From Eudorina sp. 2006-703-Eu-15 (lineage: Eukaryota > Chlorophyta > Chlorophyceae > Chlamydomonadales > Volvocaceae): a DNA stretch of 64,000 bases. The notes beneath the pieces were generated by a model that was not told the origin of the DNA, did no database searches, and saw only the letters and a list, made by a program, of their open reading frames with translations. How positions within the stretch are numbered: the stretch's first letter is position 1; the number at the start of each line of letters is the position of its first letter. This document shows, piece by piece, positions 13,305-26,500 of this stretch. The position numbers and the translations under genes are program-made. The stretch spans positions 138,489 to 202,488 of the forward strand of contig BDSI01000078.1 of the NCBI GenBank assembly GCA_003117195.1, written 5' to 3'.

Positions 13305-16056
13305 ATCCTTCATTATGGCTAGATTGATGCCTTGTACGGTGGCGTTTTTTCAATCATGCATGAACGTCCTAACATCGGCAACAGTGCACACGTCTCGGTG
13401 CCGTTTCCTTTTACGACGAGCGCGTGGTTGCGCCGTCGGTGCAGGTCGGTCAGGCACCCTCCGCTCCCACCGGTGGGGATTGATAACTCGAATAATGGCG
13501 ATGCAGGCGATAGATGGATGGCTTGCTTAGAATACGTCTGAGATTGCTGACATGTCCCAACCAGTGCACCGAATGCACAACACCTTGTGTGTGTAATGCC
13601 GCTGTAATACTTCGGTTCCCGCTGAGCCTCACTGACAGGAAAGTTTCTGGTCGAGCCATGCGCAAGGATACCGATCTGAAACATCTTGCACGTCATCAAT
13701 CTCAGCGTGGCACCGTTGAGGTCCTCGATGCGTCGGGTGCATTCATCGCCTCGAACGTTTCGTATGACCGTTAGCATATTCAATAACCTTCGCTGTGTCC
13801 GTCACTTTCTGATGAAACTAATGGCATCAATTACACAAATCCGCGTCATGCGTATCTTAGTGTCACAATTGTTGCAAGCCCTTCGGTTGGGCCAGTTGGG
13901 CAGCCTTTGTTGTCATGGCCGGGTCGCGATGACGTGGGCCACACGGCCCCAAACGGACTGTGTTGATCAAACAGACAAAACAATATTTTAGAGTCACATT
14001 TGAAGGTCAAAATAGAAGGAGTTATCGCATTGTTTCCAGTTGTTTCCCTTGGTGCCCTTGGCGCCCGCCAAACGCCCACCCTGAACGGCGCGTAACGGCG
14101 AATCGATAATATCTATGCTCTCAAAGATTACATTTCAGCTATAGTAAACATTCACAACAATACAGTGACTAAATTATATAATACGGTAACCACAGTGGTC
14201 GGTGCAGTATGGTGCACCGTGGTGAAGAATGACAATTATTCAATATACGGTACACTTTGGGCGGAGAACCGGGGGACCGATACAAACCGATTGATGAGCA
14301 GTCATGATATTATAGGCTACAAGAGCTTCAAGTCTCACAAAGCAATCCTCCATTCCTCATCTTGAGCTGAATCCCCGCACCATGATACAGCACCTCACAG
14401 CGTACCTTGAATTTTATAGCCTGTGAATTGTGGACAGCATTGATTGGACCGTATTGAATCATAGCTCGATATGCATTCATGAGGTTTCGAAGTCACTTTG
14501 ATGCCCAAACGCGACCCCGCGTCCCACAGCGTTTGACTTGCGCGGTGCCTCGCAGCCTTACGCATGGTTCACCGGGGCGTCCGGGACACCCGCCTGTCAA
14601 TAAGTTTTACACAACACCGCTCGTCAACATAAACACTCCCGCCGCAAACACTCCGGCGGTACCCGCGGCACCGGGGTCCAACTCACACGTCAAACCGCAA
14701 CGGTAACCCGCTGAGGCGCGCTACAACCGCCGCCGGAGCTGAAACCTACTACGCCTCGGCGCATATTTTTATTTATGTAAATGAACCCACATGCCGCAAT
14801 GGACCCCGCGGCGGGGCATCGCGCATTGGTAGGTGACAGCCGCAGCCTCCTCACCAGACAATGCAAAACAACATGAAACCGCGCGCCCGTGGCGCACCTA
14901 CAGAAGATTCACAGGACAAGCTCCACCAGAAGCGCATGCATCCCCTGCACCTGCGTTCGTCACACCCTGTCTGACGCACTTCCTTCCCAGTTCACGTTCT
15001 TGCTGTGTATGAACCAACGTTGCAGCGGGGCCCAAAGGGATTAATTAAAGGGACCCCAAAGGGATCAAAGGAACCCCAAGGGATCAAAAGGCAAGCCCTC
15101 GGCGCTATTTGCCAGACACCCCGAGGCTTGGGGTGCGTGACGGCGGGGGCGGGCGGACTGGGCCGCCGGCTTCAACGCAGACTTGGATTTGAACATAGGC
15201 TTGGGCTGAACCAAGTCTACACTATAGCCCGGCTCCCTCACGCCAAGTAACTCGGCGGGTCTGCTGCGGTTTCCTGCCTGGCGCCAAGTCACTCGGTGCG
15301 ATATTGGCATATGGCCAGTATGGCTGAATGATCTCCCCCCGGTTGTGGCGCAGTCCTTGATAGGGGTTGAGGATATGAGTGTGGTGATGAGGAAGCTACG
15401 GCTGTCACCGATGACGAGGCGCCGACGAAGCTATCTGGGCCCGCCAGTTGGATCGCCCGGTCGGGACTAAGGGTCCACCTCGTCACGGCTGCGCTATCGC
15501 CTACCCAAATCTACATTGATAACCTGGTAACCTGCTGTTGCATTCTGTCGGGTGAGTAGTTCCTGGAGGCGCCGTACTTCCGTACATCCGTGGGGGCTCT
15601 GGAGCTCTGGATGGAGTGCAGTACGGTGCCGTGGGACGTGGGAAGCCCACATGGCTCAGTTGGCCCCAAGCAAAGTCGGGCAGCCCAGAAGAGATCAGGG
15701 GCAACAAGTGCTGTGAGCCGGTCGGTCTGATTGGTGAGCCGTCCTGCAGAATTCCACAGACTTAAAGGTCCATCATCTTGTAAAGGTTACATTATAGACT
15801 TTCGAGGTTGTGCCATTTGACAAAAGAGACTGTCGGTGTGAACTGGCCAAGGTGACTCAGGAAGAGACGTACGGCGGAGTGATCTAGGAACAAAGTTTGA
15901 AGTGCCACCTTGTGTCGCTCAAGCCTGGGTTGCCACGTCATGGTTCTCCAGTCTCTGTATTTGTCTTCCAGGTCAGGCAAGCGGGCACACCACACCACGC
16001 GGGGCCCGATGACCCGCGGGTCCACCGTAACATCATTATACGTTTTTAACTGAAAG

Positions 16057-16107
16057 CGGGATCCGGCCATGGTCGGGATCCGGCCATGGTCGGGATCCGG
16101 CCATGGT
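16057..16107. repeat. 17-bp tandem repeat, 3 exact copies
   Basis: The unit CGGGATCCGGCCATGGT is repeated three times without change. Confidence 0.95.
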
Positions 16108-16243
16108 TGAGAGACCGCGACGGCAGGCGCGGACATTGAGTCGCAATACACGGGTGGCAAACGGGCTGCTTGCTGCTGGCACAGGCTTTTGCTTTGTTGA
16201 CTGCGCGCAAGTAGTCAAGGCGTGCTGCCACGCACCCGGGTAA

Positions 16244-16335
16244 ATGAATGAATGAACGTTACAGCGGACCCCAACGGGATTAACGGTGTATACCAGGGCA
16301 AGCCCCAGCAGGCCCCGCCGACAGGGCGGCAAGAC
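16244..16335 (+). mobile_element. Dispersed repeat family A, copy 2
   Basis: It opens with ATGAATGAATGAACGTTACA and aligns through the GCAAGCCCCAGCAGGCCCC segment with copy 1 at 5933-6020, with scattered substitutions. Confidence 0.7.
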
Positions 16336-17053
16336 ACCGGGGTGTTGTGCCCTCCGGAGCGGCACCCTTTCTCGCTCGGCCGGTCCTATGGCCGGCTGTG
16401 GCTACTCCCGAGCCGTTCACTGCCGCTCCTGCGCTCCGCACTCGCCCCCCACGACACCACCATCACCATGAAGCCAAGTTACGCCCCGTGCATGGCTCCC
16501 AGCCCTGCCCTACCAGCTACCACCCACGATCTCAAACACATGCCCACAATGGTTCAGGAGGATCGCACGCACGCACAGCATCGTGGCCCGCACCCGCTGG
16601 TAGTCTTCCGCGACAAAACGCGCCAAATCGACAGCGTTCTTTCGACACCGCAGCCTTTCATTTATCACATGGGTCGGGCAATGGGTATATTATATACGCA
16701 TACGGGCAAACTATTGGGCGCCATTCGGCACCTCGCACGTCACGCACTCCTGTTCTGCCTGCTTTAGTACCACACTGATTCACTTGGAGTTTGGTATGGT
16801 GAGTACATTTGGGGATGGTTTGTGTCGGGCGGGGTCCTCGCTAACCAAACATTGGTGCTGCCACGCTGGCTGTTTGAGTTGTGGGGCTCGCTGATAGGTG
16901 ATACATCACGCCTGTAGGTGTAGGTTCCTTTTTCCGCAAGGGGTATTCACCGCAGGCCGTTGGGCACTCGTGAACAGGCCCTTGGCTTGCCAGTGGCCTG
17001 GATCATCATACCGCGGCCTGGATCATACCGCGGCCTGGATTGTGACATACACG

Positions 17054-17108
17054 GCACTTGTGGAGCCTGTCCGGTGCGCCATGGCGGCGCAAGTTCGTTT
17101 ATGCAGTG
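17054..17108. repeat. Dispersed repeat family D, copy 2
   Basis: Partner of 13193-13250; both run from GCACTTGTGGAGCC to TTTATGCAGTG. Confidence 0.75.
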
Positions 17109-17470
17109 TCCGCCCTCAGAATGTGTGGATGTCGTACAGTTGCGTCAGGCGAGCATATCCGTACACGGCACAGGGTGGCGAAGAATCCTGGCGTGCCCGG
17201 CGATTCGGCTGCGGTGGTGCGCTCGTGGTAGGTACGGCATGGCCGCTCATAGCAGCAGGGAGGCAGGTACCTCGCTGCTGTGTCGTTGGGGCGCCGCAGG
17301 GGTTTGGTCCGTGGTCCTACCTGTGTCGGCTCCGCTGCAACGTTAGTTGGTTCAGCAGGGACTGTGTGTTGCGAGGCTGATGGGGAGCTGCGGAGCCCGA
17401 GAGATGGGCGCACCGAAGGTGCGGTGGCAGTTGATGTGTATGGCTGAGCTTAATTGTTGTTATAAGGACG

Positions 17471-17527
17471 CCGGTTACAGCGGACCCCGCGGGTCATCGG
17501 TGACAGCCGAAGCTTCCTCACCATACA
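17471..17527 (+). mobile_element. Family A core with GACAGCC...CTTCCTCACC end
   Basis: GGTTACAGCGGACCCCGCGG is followed by GTCATCGGTGACAGCCGAAG and CTTCCTCACC. Related cores lie at 14793-14865, 24621-24657, 42416-42452 and 55131-55182 in either orientation. Confidence 0.7.
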
Positions 17528-17647
17528 GTTGTTGTTAATTGCTCGCCCTTTCAAACTGCCCGCCCCTCCCCATCCGTCCCCGCTGGCTGCGTGCGGCGCG
17601 CGCTCCGTTCCGCGCAGCACTTGGCGGACAGCGGCCTAGCTACACAC

Positions 17648-17877
17648 CAGGGTGGCTATCTTATGATATAAATATATATTCAACCTTGCGTTTTGATAGA
17701 TACTTTCCCTCGGTGGGAAAATGGGGTTTTAGATACTCATGGCCTCTCGCACGGGGAAAAGCCCCCTTTGAGTAGATAAAATGCCGGCATAAGCTCCCTC
17801 CGACAGATACTTTCAGCACGATTGGGCAATGAGTATCTCCGGCCGTAGATACTCTGCAAAATAAGATAGCCACCCTG
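17648..17877. mobile_element. hAT-type MITE 2 (230 bp)
   Basis: It has the same terminal inverted repeats as MITE 1 (CAGGGTGGCTATCTTA) and about 90 percent similar internal sequence by eye. The 8-bp duplication CTACACAC flanks it at 17640-17647 and 17878-17885. It differs from MITE 1 by small indels near its left end. It is non-autonomous. Confidence 0.93.
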
Positions 17878-17885
17878 CTACACAC

Positions 17886-18996
17886 ACGGCCACACCTTAC
17901 AGACCTTGCATCTAGGCACGCCGCATTAGGGCGCGGGAAGGATAGGGGGGATTATTGTGAAACCTGTAACCGTGGTGCACTGCATCGGAGGACCACTGCC
18001 GCCGAGTAGCGTTCGCGACGCTCAGCAGCTGGTGCACTGAGTTGCTCGTTCAACTACACAGATTTGGTAGTCAAACCACCGTAAACTGACAAGTGTTGTC
18101 ACACGCCTTGCACGATATCTGACTGGACCGACGTTGTCGTCTCCGTGGCGACCAGGCAGGACAGGCCGTCGATCCGGCTTCAAACTTTCGGTGACGGCAA
18201 GCTGCGCTGGAATTTTGGTCCTGAAAATGGCGTTTTGGTCGCGCTGCGCGCGCTGCGCGATCCTATATCTGACGCGCATTGCATTTTGACAGCGTCTGAC
18301 ATCTGTGTACGTACATTCTTGAGAGTGTGATATTGGTAGTGTCGCGCCCTTTCTCTGTTCTTCATCGTCCAATTAGACCCTCAATTTCAAGATACTTCAC
18401 CTAACATATAGCGGTGAGAGAAAGCGGCTTCCTGCTGTTTCTACCGTGACCATGCTATTGGTCGCCCGGCACAATGTCATAGGCATACAATCCTCATTTC
18501 TCAAACATGAAATATCGCACGATATAATGTATGGCAGAATTGGCGGTCTAAAGGTACGTGGGTTCTGCCGCAGTCCTGCATCATGGTGTGTGTGAGCCGC
18601 TTGTATGCATTCCTGTGGAGCGAGAATTATGGGCACCCAGATCGGCAGGATCTCAACAATGATTCTCTGTTATGCGAGTGGGTTTCGAGCTACCGGCGCG
18701 AAGTCATCGGTGTTGACTCGTTCTGTCTTCATACACAACACAATTATTATATACAATCAAATTGCAATGGACTGTTGAGTGGCCGTGCGCCCAGTCGATG
18801 ACGACAAAACGGGAGGGAAATTCATGGAATGCCGGCACGCAGGTCGTCAGAATCGGAAGACTGCACCTGCCGTGCTCAGCCACAGTCAACATCTGGCAGA
18901 CTTTTCGTTAGCAACCTTGGTGCTATGGAGGTGAGGACCGCGTGCCGCTCGTCCATTGACTTCTCTCTGTATGTGTAAACGCCAAGGCCAGGAGAC
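17886..18996. other. AT-richer upstream region of the AT-hook gene
   Basis: No gene or motif could be supported. Base composition changes from AT-richer to strongly GC-rich close to 19000, which fits a promoter or intergenic stretch before a GC-rich gene. No TATA-type element was convincing. Confidence 0.4.
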
Positions 18997-21900
18997 GTGA
19001 TTTACGGTGTGCAACAGTCCCCCTGCGTTCATCTTCCATCGTCGCACGGCATCGACGTAACACTCCCTGAGAGGGCCGCCCACCCCTCGCCCGTCCGTCT
19101 GACCCGTTATCCCCCTACCTGCTCGCAGCACACCCCGCAGGAGCCGGAGTGTGCCGCGCGTTTCCACCTTCCGGCACCTTCCGGCCGCACCGCCGCCTGC
19201 ACCTCTGCACAGCTGTTCCTGGCGGGCCCTACGCCTGACCCGCGGGTCGCACCCGCCGGCGCCGGCGCCACCGCAGGCTCACAATTCGACCTCCCCCGCG
19301 TTTCTCACGACTCGCATCAGCTCGCTAGCAGCCGCCCACCCTACCAGAGGCCGGCGGTCGGGGCCCTGCCGGCTGATCCATCTCATCCTGCGGCTCACCT
19401 CGGGGGCCCTATGGAGATCGAGATCCGGATACCTGTCGCGCAGGCCGAGCTCACGGGTGTTGGGCCCGTAGCTGTGGCGCCTGTGGACCGCGAGCGGCGC
19501 TGCGGCGGTGAGCTTGACCAAGGCGAGGGCGGCGAGGCGCAACAGCAGGGCGTTGTCAATTTGTATACTCTGGCTACTGGCGGGCGCGACGACGATGGGA
19601 CTGCGGTGGCGGCCATTGGCTGCGATGCGGCTTGGGACGAGGCCGCAGCGCAGCCTTGGGGTCGCTCGGACGCGGGCGGCGCCGCTGCCGGCGGCGGCGG
19701 CGGCGTCGGGGCCCCCGCAGCTTTGCCCCGGCTGCTGCCAGAGCACCAGCTACCGCCGCCGCCGTGTCACCATCGCCACCAGCACCAACCGCAGCAACAG
19801 CAGCAGCAGACGATGTGGCTGTTGCAGCAGCAACAGCAGCTGCTGCTTCAGCTCGTGCAACAAGGCCAGATTGAGCACGCGCTGCAGCCTGAAAACCACG
19901 ATGAGCTTGTCCTACAAAACGGGCGGCGAAAGCAGCATCCAAACAATTACCGTCTGTCGCAGCCGCAGCCGAACGGGGTGTCCCTGTATCGGCTGCAAAC
20001 GCCGCAGTCCTCGGACGCCGCCGAAACGGTTTCGGAGCGTTTCTACATCCTAGTCCCGACGGCCACTGGCGCCAAGACCACGGGAGGAACCGACGGGAGG
20101 CTTCACCTTGAGGCGGCACCGCCGACATCACTGCCGTTCGCGACGGTGCTGTACGACGGTCATAACGGTCACGGTGCGCCGCCGACCCGTGGGTCCGAAT
20201 GGCCGCATCCCATGGGTCGGTTCCCCGCGCCCGCGCCACTCCAACCACAGCCGCGGAGCCAGCACGTGCAGCACCAAGAGCAGCACCCGCAAGAGCAGCA
20301 CCATCTGAACCTGCACGCAAGCGACGCCTTGCGCGGACGGCAATGGCAGCCGGAGTGGAGTTTGGCCCGCCGCGGACCAGGGTGGCAGCCGGACGGGAGG
20401 GGTGTGACCCGCGGGTCAGAGCTTGCGAGGGTATCCCAGGGGACGGCCGGGGCGGTGGACGAGGCGGAGGAGGCCGAGGAGCAGGAGGCGGAGGAGGAGG
20501 ATGACGCGCAAGTCGTGGGGGAGGGCTACGGATATGCTGCAGCAGCAGCAGCAGCAGCAGCAGTAGCCGCAGGAGTAGCCCGTGAGGAAGGCACCGGGGC
20601 GGCAGTCCATGTTCCTGCACGGCGGCAGTGCCGCCAGGGCAGCCCTTACGGCGACGGCCGTATCAGGGCAGTGGCAGCAGCGGCGCCGGCGGCGGCGGCG
20701 GTGGATGCCGGTGACGATGACGATGGCGAGGGCGAGGGCGGCGAGGAGGTGTACAACGAGGAGGCGGCGGGCCTGGCGGTGTTGGCGGAGGCTGTAGCAG
20801 GCGGAGCGGCAGCGGATGTTCTCCCCGCCGACTCTGCCGGGGGCGACGACGACGACGACGAATACGGCGGCGGCGGCGGCGGCGGCGGGGGCACGTTGGT
20901 TACCGCCGTCGCGGAGGACGACAAAGAGACGGACTTGCCCGTTTGCGCGAGTGTGGGGGTGGAGATCGTGGACCCGTACGGCAACGTCTGGGACCCGGGG
21001 GTGCCCCAGTCGCCAGCCGGCGAGACGGGCGACGGCGGCGGCGGCGGCGGGCTGCGGAGTACTGCGGCGGTGCCGTCGACGACGACGACAACAGCGGCGA
21101 TGACCTCCGCCTGGCTACGTACGGCTGCTGACGGCGGCGCCGGTGGTGCTGGACGAGCGCGGTCATGCAGCGGTGACGGCAGTGGCGACGGCGGCGGCGC
21201 TGGCGCCGGTGGGCGCCGTCCATTGAGACTGAACCTCAAGCTCTACCCGCTGGCAATGCAGTCGCAGGCGGAGAACGCTACAGCGCCCGTCGTGTTGCTA
21301 CAGCCACCAGATCCGCAGCCCGTGCTGCTACAGCCACAGCCGCTGGTGAGGTGGCTCCTAACCCGCATCCCACAGCACGAGGCGGCGGCGACGGTGGCGG
21401 CAGCCAAAGCAGCAGCGGCAGGGACCGTCGTACACCCGGAGCACTGTTATGTCCACCGTGCCGTACAGTCCACCGGAGGCTACGCCGTCATGCTGCCGCA
21501 GTACACGGCCACCGCCGACGGCTATCATCACGGAAGCGGCGACGGCGACGGAAGGGCCACTGAGCCGCTTGCGGCGGCGGCGACAGCGGCAGGGCATGGA
21601 GGCTCTGACGGCTCCAGCGGCGGTGTATCAGCACCGGACAGTCCCGTTCTGACATCGGTAGCGCCCCCGCTTGCCGGCACTGCCGCTGCCGCGATGGGCT
21701 GCCGCCGCGACGCCGCCGGCCGGACTCCGTACGTCGTACATCACGATGGCAACGCGGCGTCGGATTGGTACGACAGGTACGAAGGAGGCCGCCGCCAAGG
21801 TGATGCGCGGGAGAGCCTGGCGGTGGGGTACGGCGCGGTGCGGCAGTGCCTGCCGCCGCCGCCGCCGCCGTCGCAGCCGCCGCAGCAGCAGCAGCTGTTC

Positions 21901-22139
21901 CTGCGGCTGCAGCAGCCGCAACCGCATTGCGAAGGATCCCCTCTGCCGCTACAACGCGGCTGGCCGACGATTACTTCACCGCTGCAGCACCCGCGCCAGC
22001 ACCCAGGCACGCACCTGTCCCGGCAGCCGCCGCCGCCACCGGCGCTGGCATTCCCATGGGCCCCACCGGATCTGCAGCCGCCGCCAGTGCTGAGCGCCGC
22101 GCCGATCCGGGCGCAGCTCCCCGTGGTGACCACCGGGGT

Positions 22140-22174
<35 letters not shown>

Positions 22175-23337
22175 AGCGAGGCAGGGTCGCGGCGGCGGCG
22201 GCGCCGCCGATTACGATCAGCCTCTTGACGGATGACGAAGACGACGTTGACGACGGTGACGGCGGCGGCCCCGGAACGGTGACTCGGGCGGATGCGTTTG
22301 CACGGTTGCCGCCCCAGCCGCCGCCGCCGCAGCAGCAGCAGCAGCAGCGCTCGCCGCCGCCGCAGCAGCAGCAGCACCTGTCGGCGGCGCCCCCGGAGGG
22401 GCTTTATGTGCTGCCCATGGGTCACGGCCTGCCACTGGTGTTATTCGATCGCACCCAAGGGGCCGCGAAACGGCTGCGGTGCGATCATGGCCATGCCGGC
22501 GATGGCGATTCCGCTGACGGTCCAGACGGGGATGGAGATGGGGTTGGAGGTCGATATGGGGATGGGGATGGGGATCATAATGACGCAATCATCGACGCGG
22601 ACGGTCACCTGCATGACGGCGGCGGCGGCGGCGGTGGCAACGGAACAGCCGGACGGTCCAGGGGCGGTGGCGACGGAACGGCGGGACGGCCCAGGGGCGC
22701 GGGTGGCGACAGCAGCCCCGGCGGCGGTGGCAGTGGCGGCCTGGAGGGTGCAGGGCCGCGAAGCGGGGAAGATGGCCGGTTTTCGCGGGGCGAAGGCGAT
22801 GGCGGTGGCGCAGCCGGGCAGCGGCCGGCGGTGAACCCCAGTCGTCGGGCGAAGCGCCGGCAGCTGCCGTCACCTCCGGGGCAGCCGGCGGCGCCGTCGC
22901 CTCCGGCGGCGCCGTTGCCAGCGGCGCACCGGAAGCGGAAGCGGAAACGGCAGCAGCCGCAGCCGCACCAGCCGCCACCGGAGGAAGCGGGTGTCGTTTT
23001 GAAGCATGCGGCGCAGCGGCAGGCTCCTCCGCCGCAACCGGGGTCCTCCGGAAAGGCGGCGGCGGCGGCGGCGACGGCGGCGGCGACAGTACGGCTGAAC
23101 GCGAACACCCCGCTCAAAGCCGCCGCGAAGCGTCTGCTCGCGAAGGCAAAGGGCGCGGGTGCCGTATCGGCGGCGGCAGCGGCGGGAGCGGCGGGAGCGG
23201 CGGCAGCGGCGGGAGCGGCGGCAGCGGCGGGAGCGGCGGCAGCGGCGCCGCCAGTGACGGCGGCACGCCGCCGGGGCCGGCCGCCAAAGGCTAAGAAGGC
23301 CGAGGACACCCCGGCACCTGGCGGCGGCGGCGGCGAC

Positions 23338-23368
<31 letters not shown>

Positions 23369-23550
23369 GCGGCGGCGACGGCGGCCGCTTGCGGCGTGAG
23401 GCCGCCGCGGCGACCTCCAGCTTGCACGAGGTCGCCGCGGCGCTGATGAACCTGTCGCGGCAGGGACCCACGGGTCGGCCGGCAGCGGCTGCGGGGAAGC
23501 GGCCGCGGGGGCGGCCGCGGCGGACGGACAAGGCCCCTGAGGGATCCTGA
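18997..23550 (+). CDS. Large low-complexity nuclear protein with C-terminal AT-hooks
   Basis: One frame stays open for 1517 codons to a TGA at 23548-23550. The start is uncertain: the first ATG is at 18997, but the ATG at 19411 (MEIEIRIPVAQAEL) is a good alternative, giving 1379 residues, and an upstream exon is also possible. Low-complexity Q, A, G and acidic runs alternate with more complex stretches such as SERFYILVPTATGA and GLYVLPMGHGLPLVLF. Near the C-terminus are a basic, nuclear-localisation-like run (HRKRKRKRQQ), an AT-hook core RRRGRPPKAKK (about residue 1287 from the 19411 Met) and a second one, KRPRGRPRRTDK, just before the stop. AT-hooks bind the minor groove of AT-rich DNA, so a chromatin or transcription role is likely. 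It lies between two VARL genes on the same strand. No SAND domain is visible, and no named family was recognised. Confidence 0.5.
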
Positions 23551-26500
23551 GCGGGGTGGTGGTCTGGCGGGATGGCCCCGGTGGGTGGGTTGCAGCGAAA
23601 GGAGGGCCCCGACACACCTGGCCCCGCAACACGTGCTGACCAACCGACCCGGGGATGTGGACGTTGAGACATCAACCCTAGAGACAGCTCGAACCGAGGG
23701 GAGAGTGAGAGGCGGAGGGGGCGGAGAGGTGTGGCGGTCCGCGCGGGGGCTCGTAGGGACAGCGAGCCAGCGGCGGGGCGGGAGGAACGTAAAGGCAGTA
23801 GCAGTACTGCACGACAGCCGAACCGGCGGCGTAACCCAGCGTTGCGGCGAGGTGTGGTGAGGTGAGGTGAGGTGAGGCAGTGTGGCCGAGCACTTCTGAG
23901 AGGGCCGATATCCCCAGCGCCCCGCCCTGCCCGGCGGCTGTCCGGCGCTTGGTCGATTGCTGGCCAGTCCTGCGGACACATCAGGCGTACGACATCGGTC
24001 ACGCACTGCAGTACACTATGCACCACAAGTGGATCCGCGTGCGGGAGGGAGTGATGGCCGTGGTACAGCCGCGGACGAGGCGCCGACGAGGCGCAGCAAC
24101 ATCGTGTACGACGACATGCCTTTCACTCACTTCCCAACTATCTTCCCTTGTGTGTTCCACTCCCTTGCGTGTTCTGCCATTTTTGGATCTGATACTTGAA
24201 TATCTAAGAATGGTCGGCAGTGTACGGCAGTCCGGGTGGGGCACCCGAGCGACCGAGAACCCGGCACCCAGTCGCGGCTCAGTGTACAGCAACGCAACGG
24301 TGTACAGCAACGGGCCCGGGCCCTCGGTCGCCCGACGGCATGTACGAACTGTACGGCATTGCTTTTCAGGGTTCTTGAGCACTGATATACAATCACGATG
24401 TACCTGTCGAAAGGTCGTCCTAGCAGGATTGCCGCAGGGTAGGCTGTGACGGTGTATGGCTGTGTGGCTGCTGGTGGCGGGAGCCCGTGGAGGATTGGCG
24501 CACTGTAGTAGTAGCAATGATAGCGGTACCGTACTGTTATATTTCATAGAAGTTCCTTAGCGTTTGATTGCAAACGATATTCAGATATAGTAAAACACTT
24601 CATTTCATGACACATAACTAGTGACAGTGATGACCCGCGGGGTCCGCTGTTGCATCCTTAATAATAGTAACACATAACTAGTGATAGTGATACTTGGATG
24701 TTTGCGGCAACAGCCGGCGACGGGGAGTTCCTGACATGTTGTGTCGGTCGGGGGCGAGCTGATCCTTGACCCGTCGTACAACGCCGTACACGTGTTTGAC
24801 GGGAGACGACGGTGTCGCGGCTGTAGCACCAGGAGATGCTGCGCTAGCTGCGCCAGCGCTGAACCGCACTGGGCGCTTCGGCAGGCTCCATCCGAGGTAT
24901 TTGAAGAAACTAAGGGTGCACAGGTGAACGGTATAATGACACTTGACTAGATTTCTGCTTGTTTACGGTTTCGTCCCGGGGTGGTGGGGGTTGTGGGCGT
25001 TGAAAAAAATCAAAGCAGGGTGGAAGCTGGCTGTGCTGTTGTGCCACCTAACTTTGGAACTCGTTGGCGCCACGGCCGGTAATGTCGTATCGGATTGTGT
25101 TGACGGGGAGCCTCTTGGGAGAGGCCAGAAGGGAGTCGTGCTTCACTATGGGTAATGTAATAATGTTGTCGGGGACGCCCCGGTGCCATCGAACCTGCCA
25201 TGGAACCTTCCGCCTCCTAAAGGTCGGTCAATCGCACCGCTCGCCCCCTCCTTCATGGCCGCCCAACTTCGTTGTGATCTGGGTGAGGATTCTCTGGATC
25301 CAGCCCAGTCCTTGTGCCCGCCATAACCGGTCAGCTGCCGTCCTATGCCAGATCCGCCTCCAAAGAGACTCCAGAAAAGTCCAGATGCGTTTTCGAGGGG
25401 CTGGCAAGTTCCGCAGTCCGTTAGCATGAGGCTCTTGCAAGTCGTTGCAAAGGAGCCAGCGCAAAGGTATATTTGGCCTGCTTGTGCCCAGCGACGGCGC
25501 CGCAGCGCAGCGCGGGCGGAACGGGGGACCGGGGCTATCCTGGGCGTGGGCCTGGGGCACATCCGCTGAGCGGTGACGACGGTGCGCGGGAAGAACCGAC
25601 AGCGGAAGGACGGGATCAGGGGAATGTCCGTCCGGCAGCACCGACGAACATGCAGGATTCCAGTTCAACGCAGAAATGATGGCGACAACAACGAATTTCA
25701 TAAACTTTCTCTGTCTGCGGTTACGTCGGGAGGCCGAGGACCATCCCAGCGACCCGCAGCGGCCTGCGGGGGCTGCAGCATCTCACGCAAGAATACCTTA
25801 GCGTCTTTATAACTAGCGTCGTTCTTGCTGAATTGAAGCAAGACAGGCCATATTTTCTAATTTGATGGTATATTCTGTTAGAAGTTGCTCATGTATGTAT
25901 AGGATGGATCAGTCGAAGCGAGTGTGGCGATGATAAGGATGAGTACCTGACAGATCCGTCTATCCAATCTTGTAGGTCACGTCTACAAATTTCAGGAAAC
26001 AATTTCACCACAGGGTCTTCCTTGAATGCTTGGAAAATTAACTGACCAATACTGTTTCAATGAGACGGAGTGCGAAAGCGACGGGCTGTTCGGCTCAGCA
26101 ATTCAAGCCTCTTGACGCAATATATGACGGTTGGATCCATTATTTGGAGGCAAATAGCTTGGTGCTTCGTAATCGGTGATCTTGCCAAAGGGCAAAATTT
26201 GAACGTCAAATGGTCAACGGGCCGAACATGACCAGGCGCGTAAATCCTGAATGGTTGCAAAATTCATAGTTTTAGATTGATAAATTTGTTTATACATATT
26301 GAATCAGAGATTTGAGTTGTCTCAGGGCGCTGGGAAAGTGCACAACGCCATCTCTGACGTTTGGTCTGCCAAAAACAGAAAAATGAACGATTGTTCGTCA
26401 AGAGACTCAAGAATATTCATAAATATCAACCTTTCATAATTTTTTTCGCTCAGATAAACATGATAATGCATTCTCCATCGGTCCTCGTTGAGTCGTTGGT

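Larger units (their letters stand above)
12526..17647. other. Intergenic region with dispersed repeats, no supportable gene
   Basis: No frame shows a domain. Contents recognised: a D-family repeat (13193-13250) directly followed by an inverted family A core (13255-13304), further family A cores near 14793-14865, 15386-15420 and 17471-17527, family A copy 2 (16244-16335), a 17-bp x3 tandem (16057-16107), and a CGCGGCCTGGATCATAC tandem near 16990-17040. The part from 13900 to 14470 is AT-richer. Confidence 0.6.

Noticed and set aside
25228..25701. Minus-strand frame with W/R-rich segments
   Set aside because: Protein-like and perhaps a transposon relic, but no catalytic or named motif is visible; a translated search against repeat proteins would decide.
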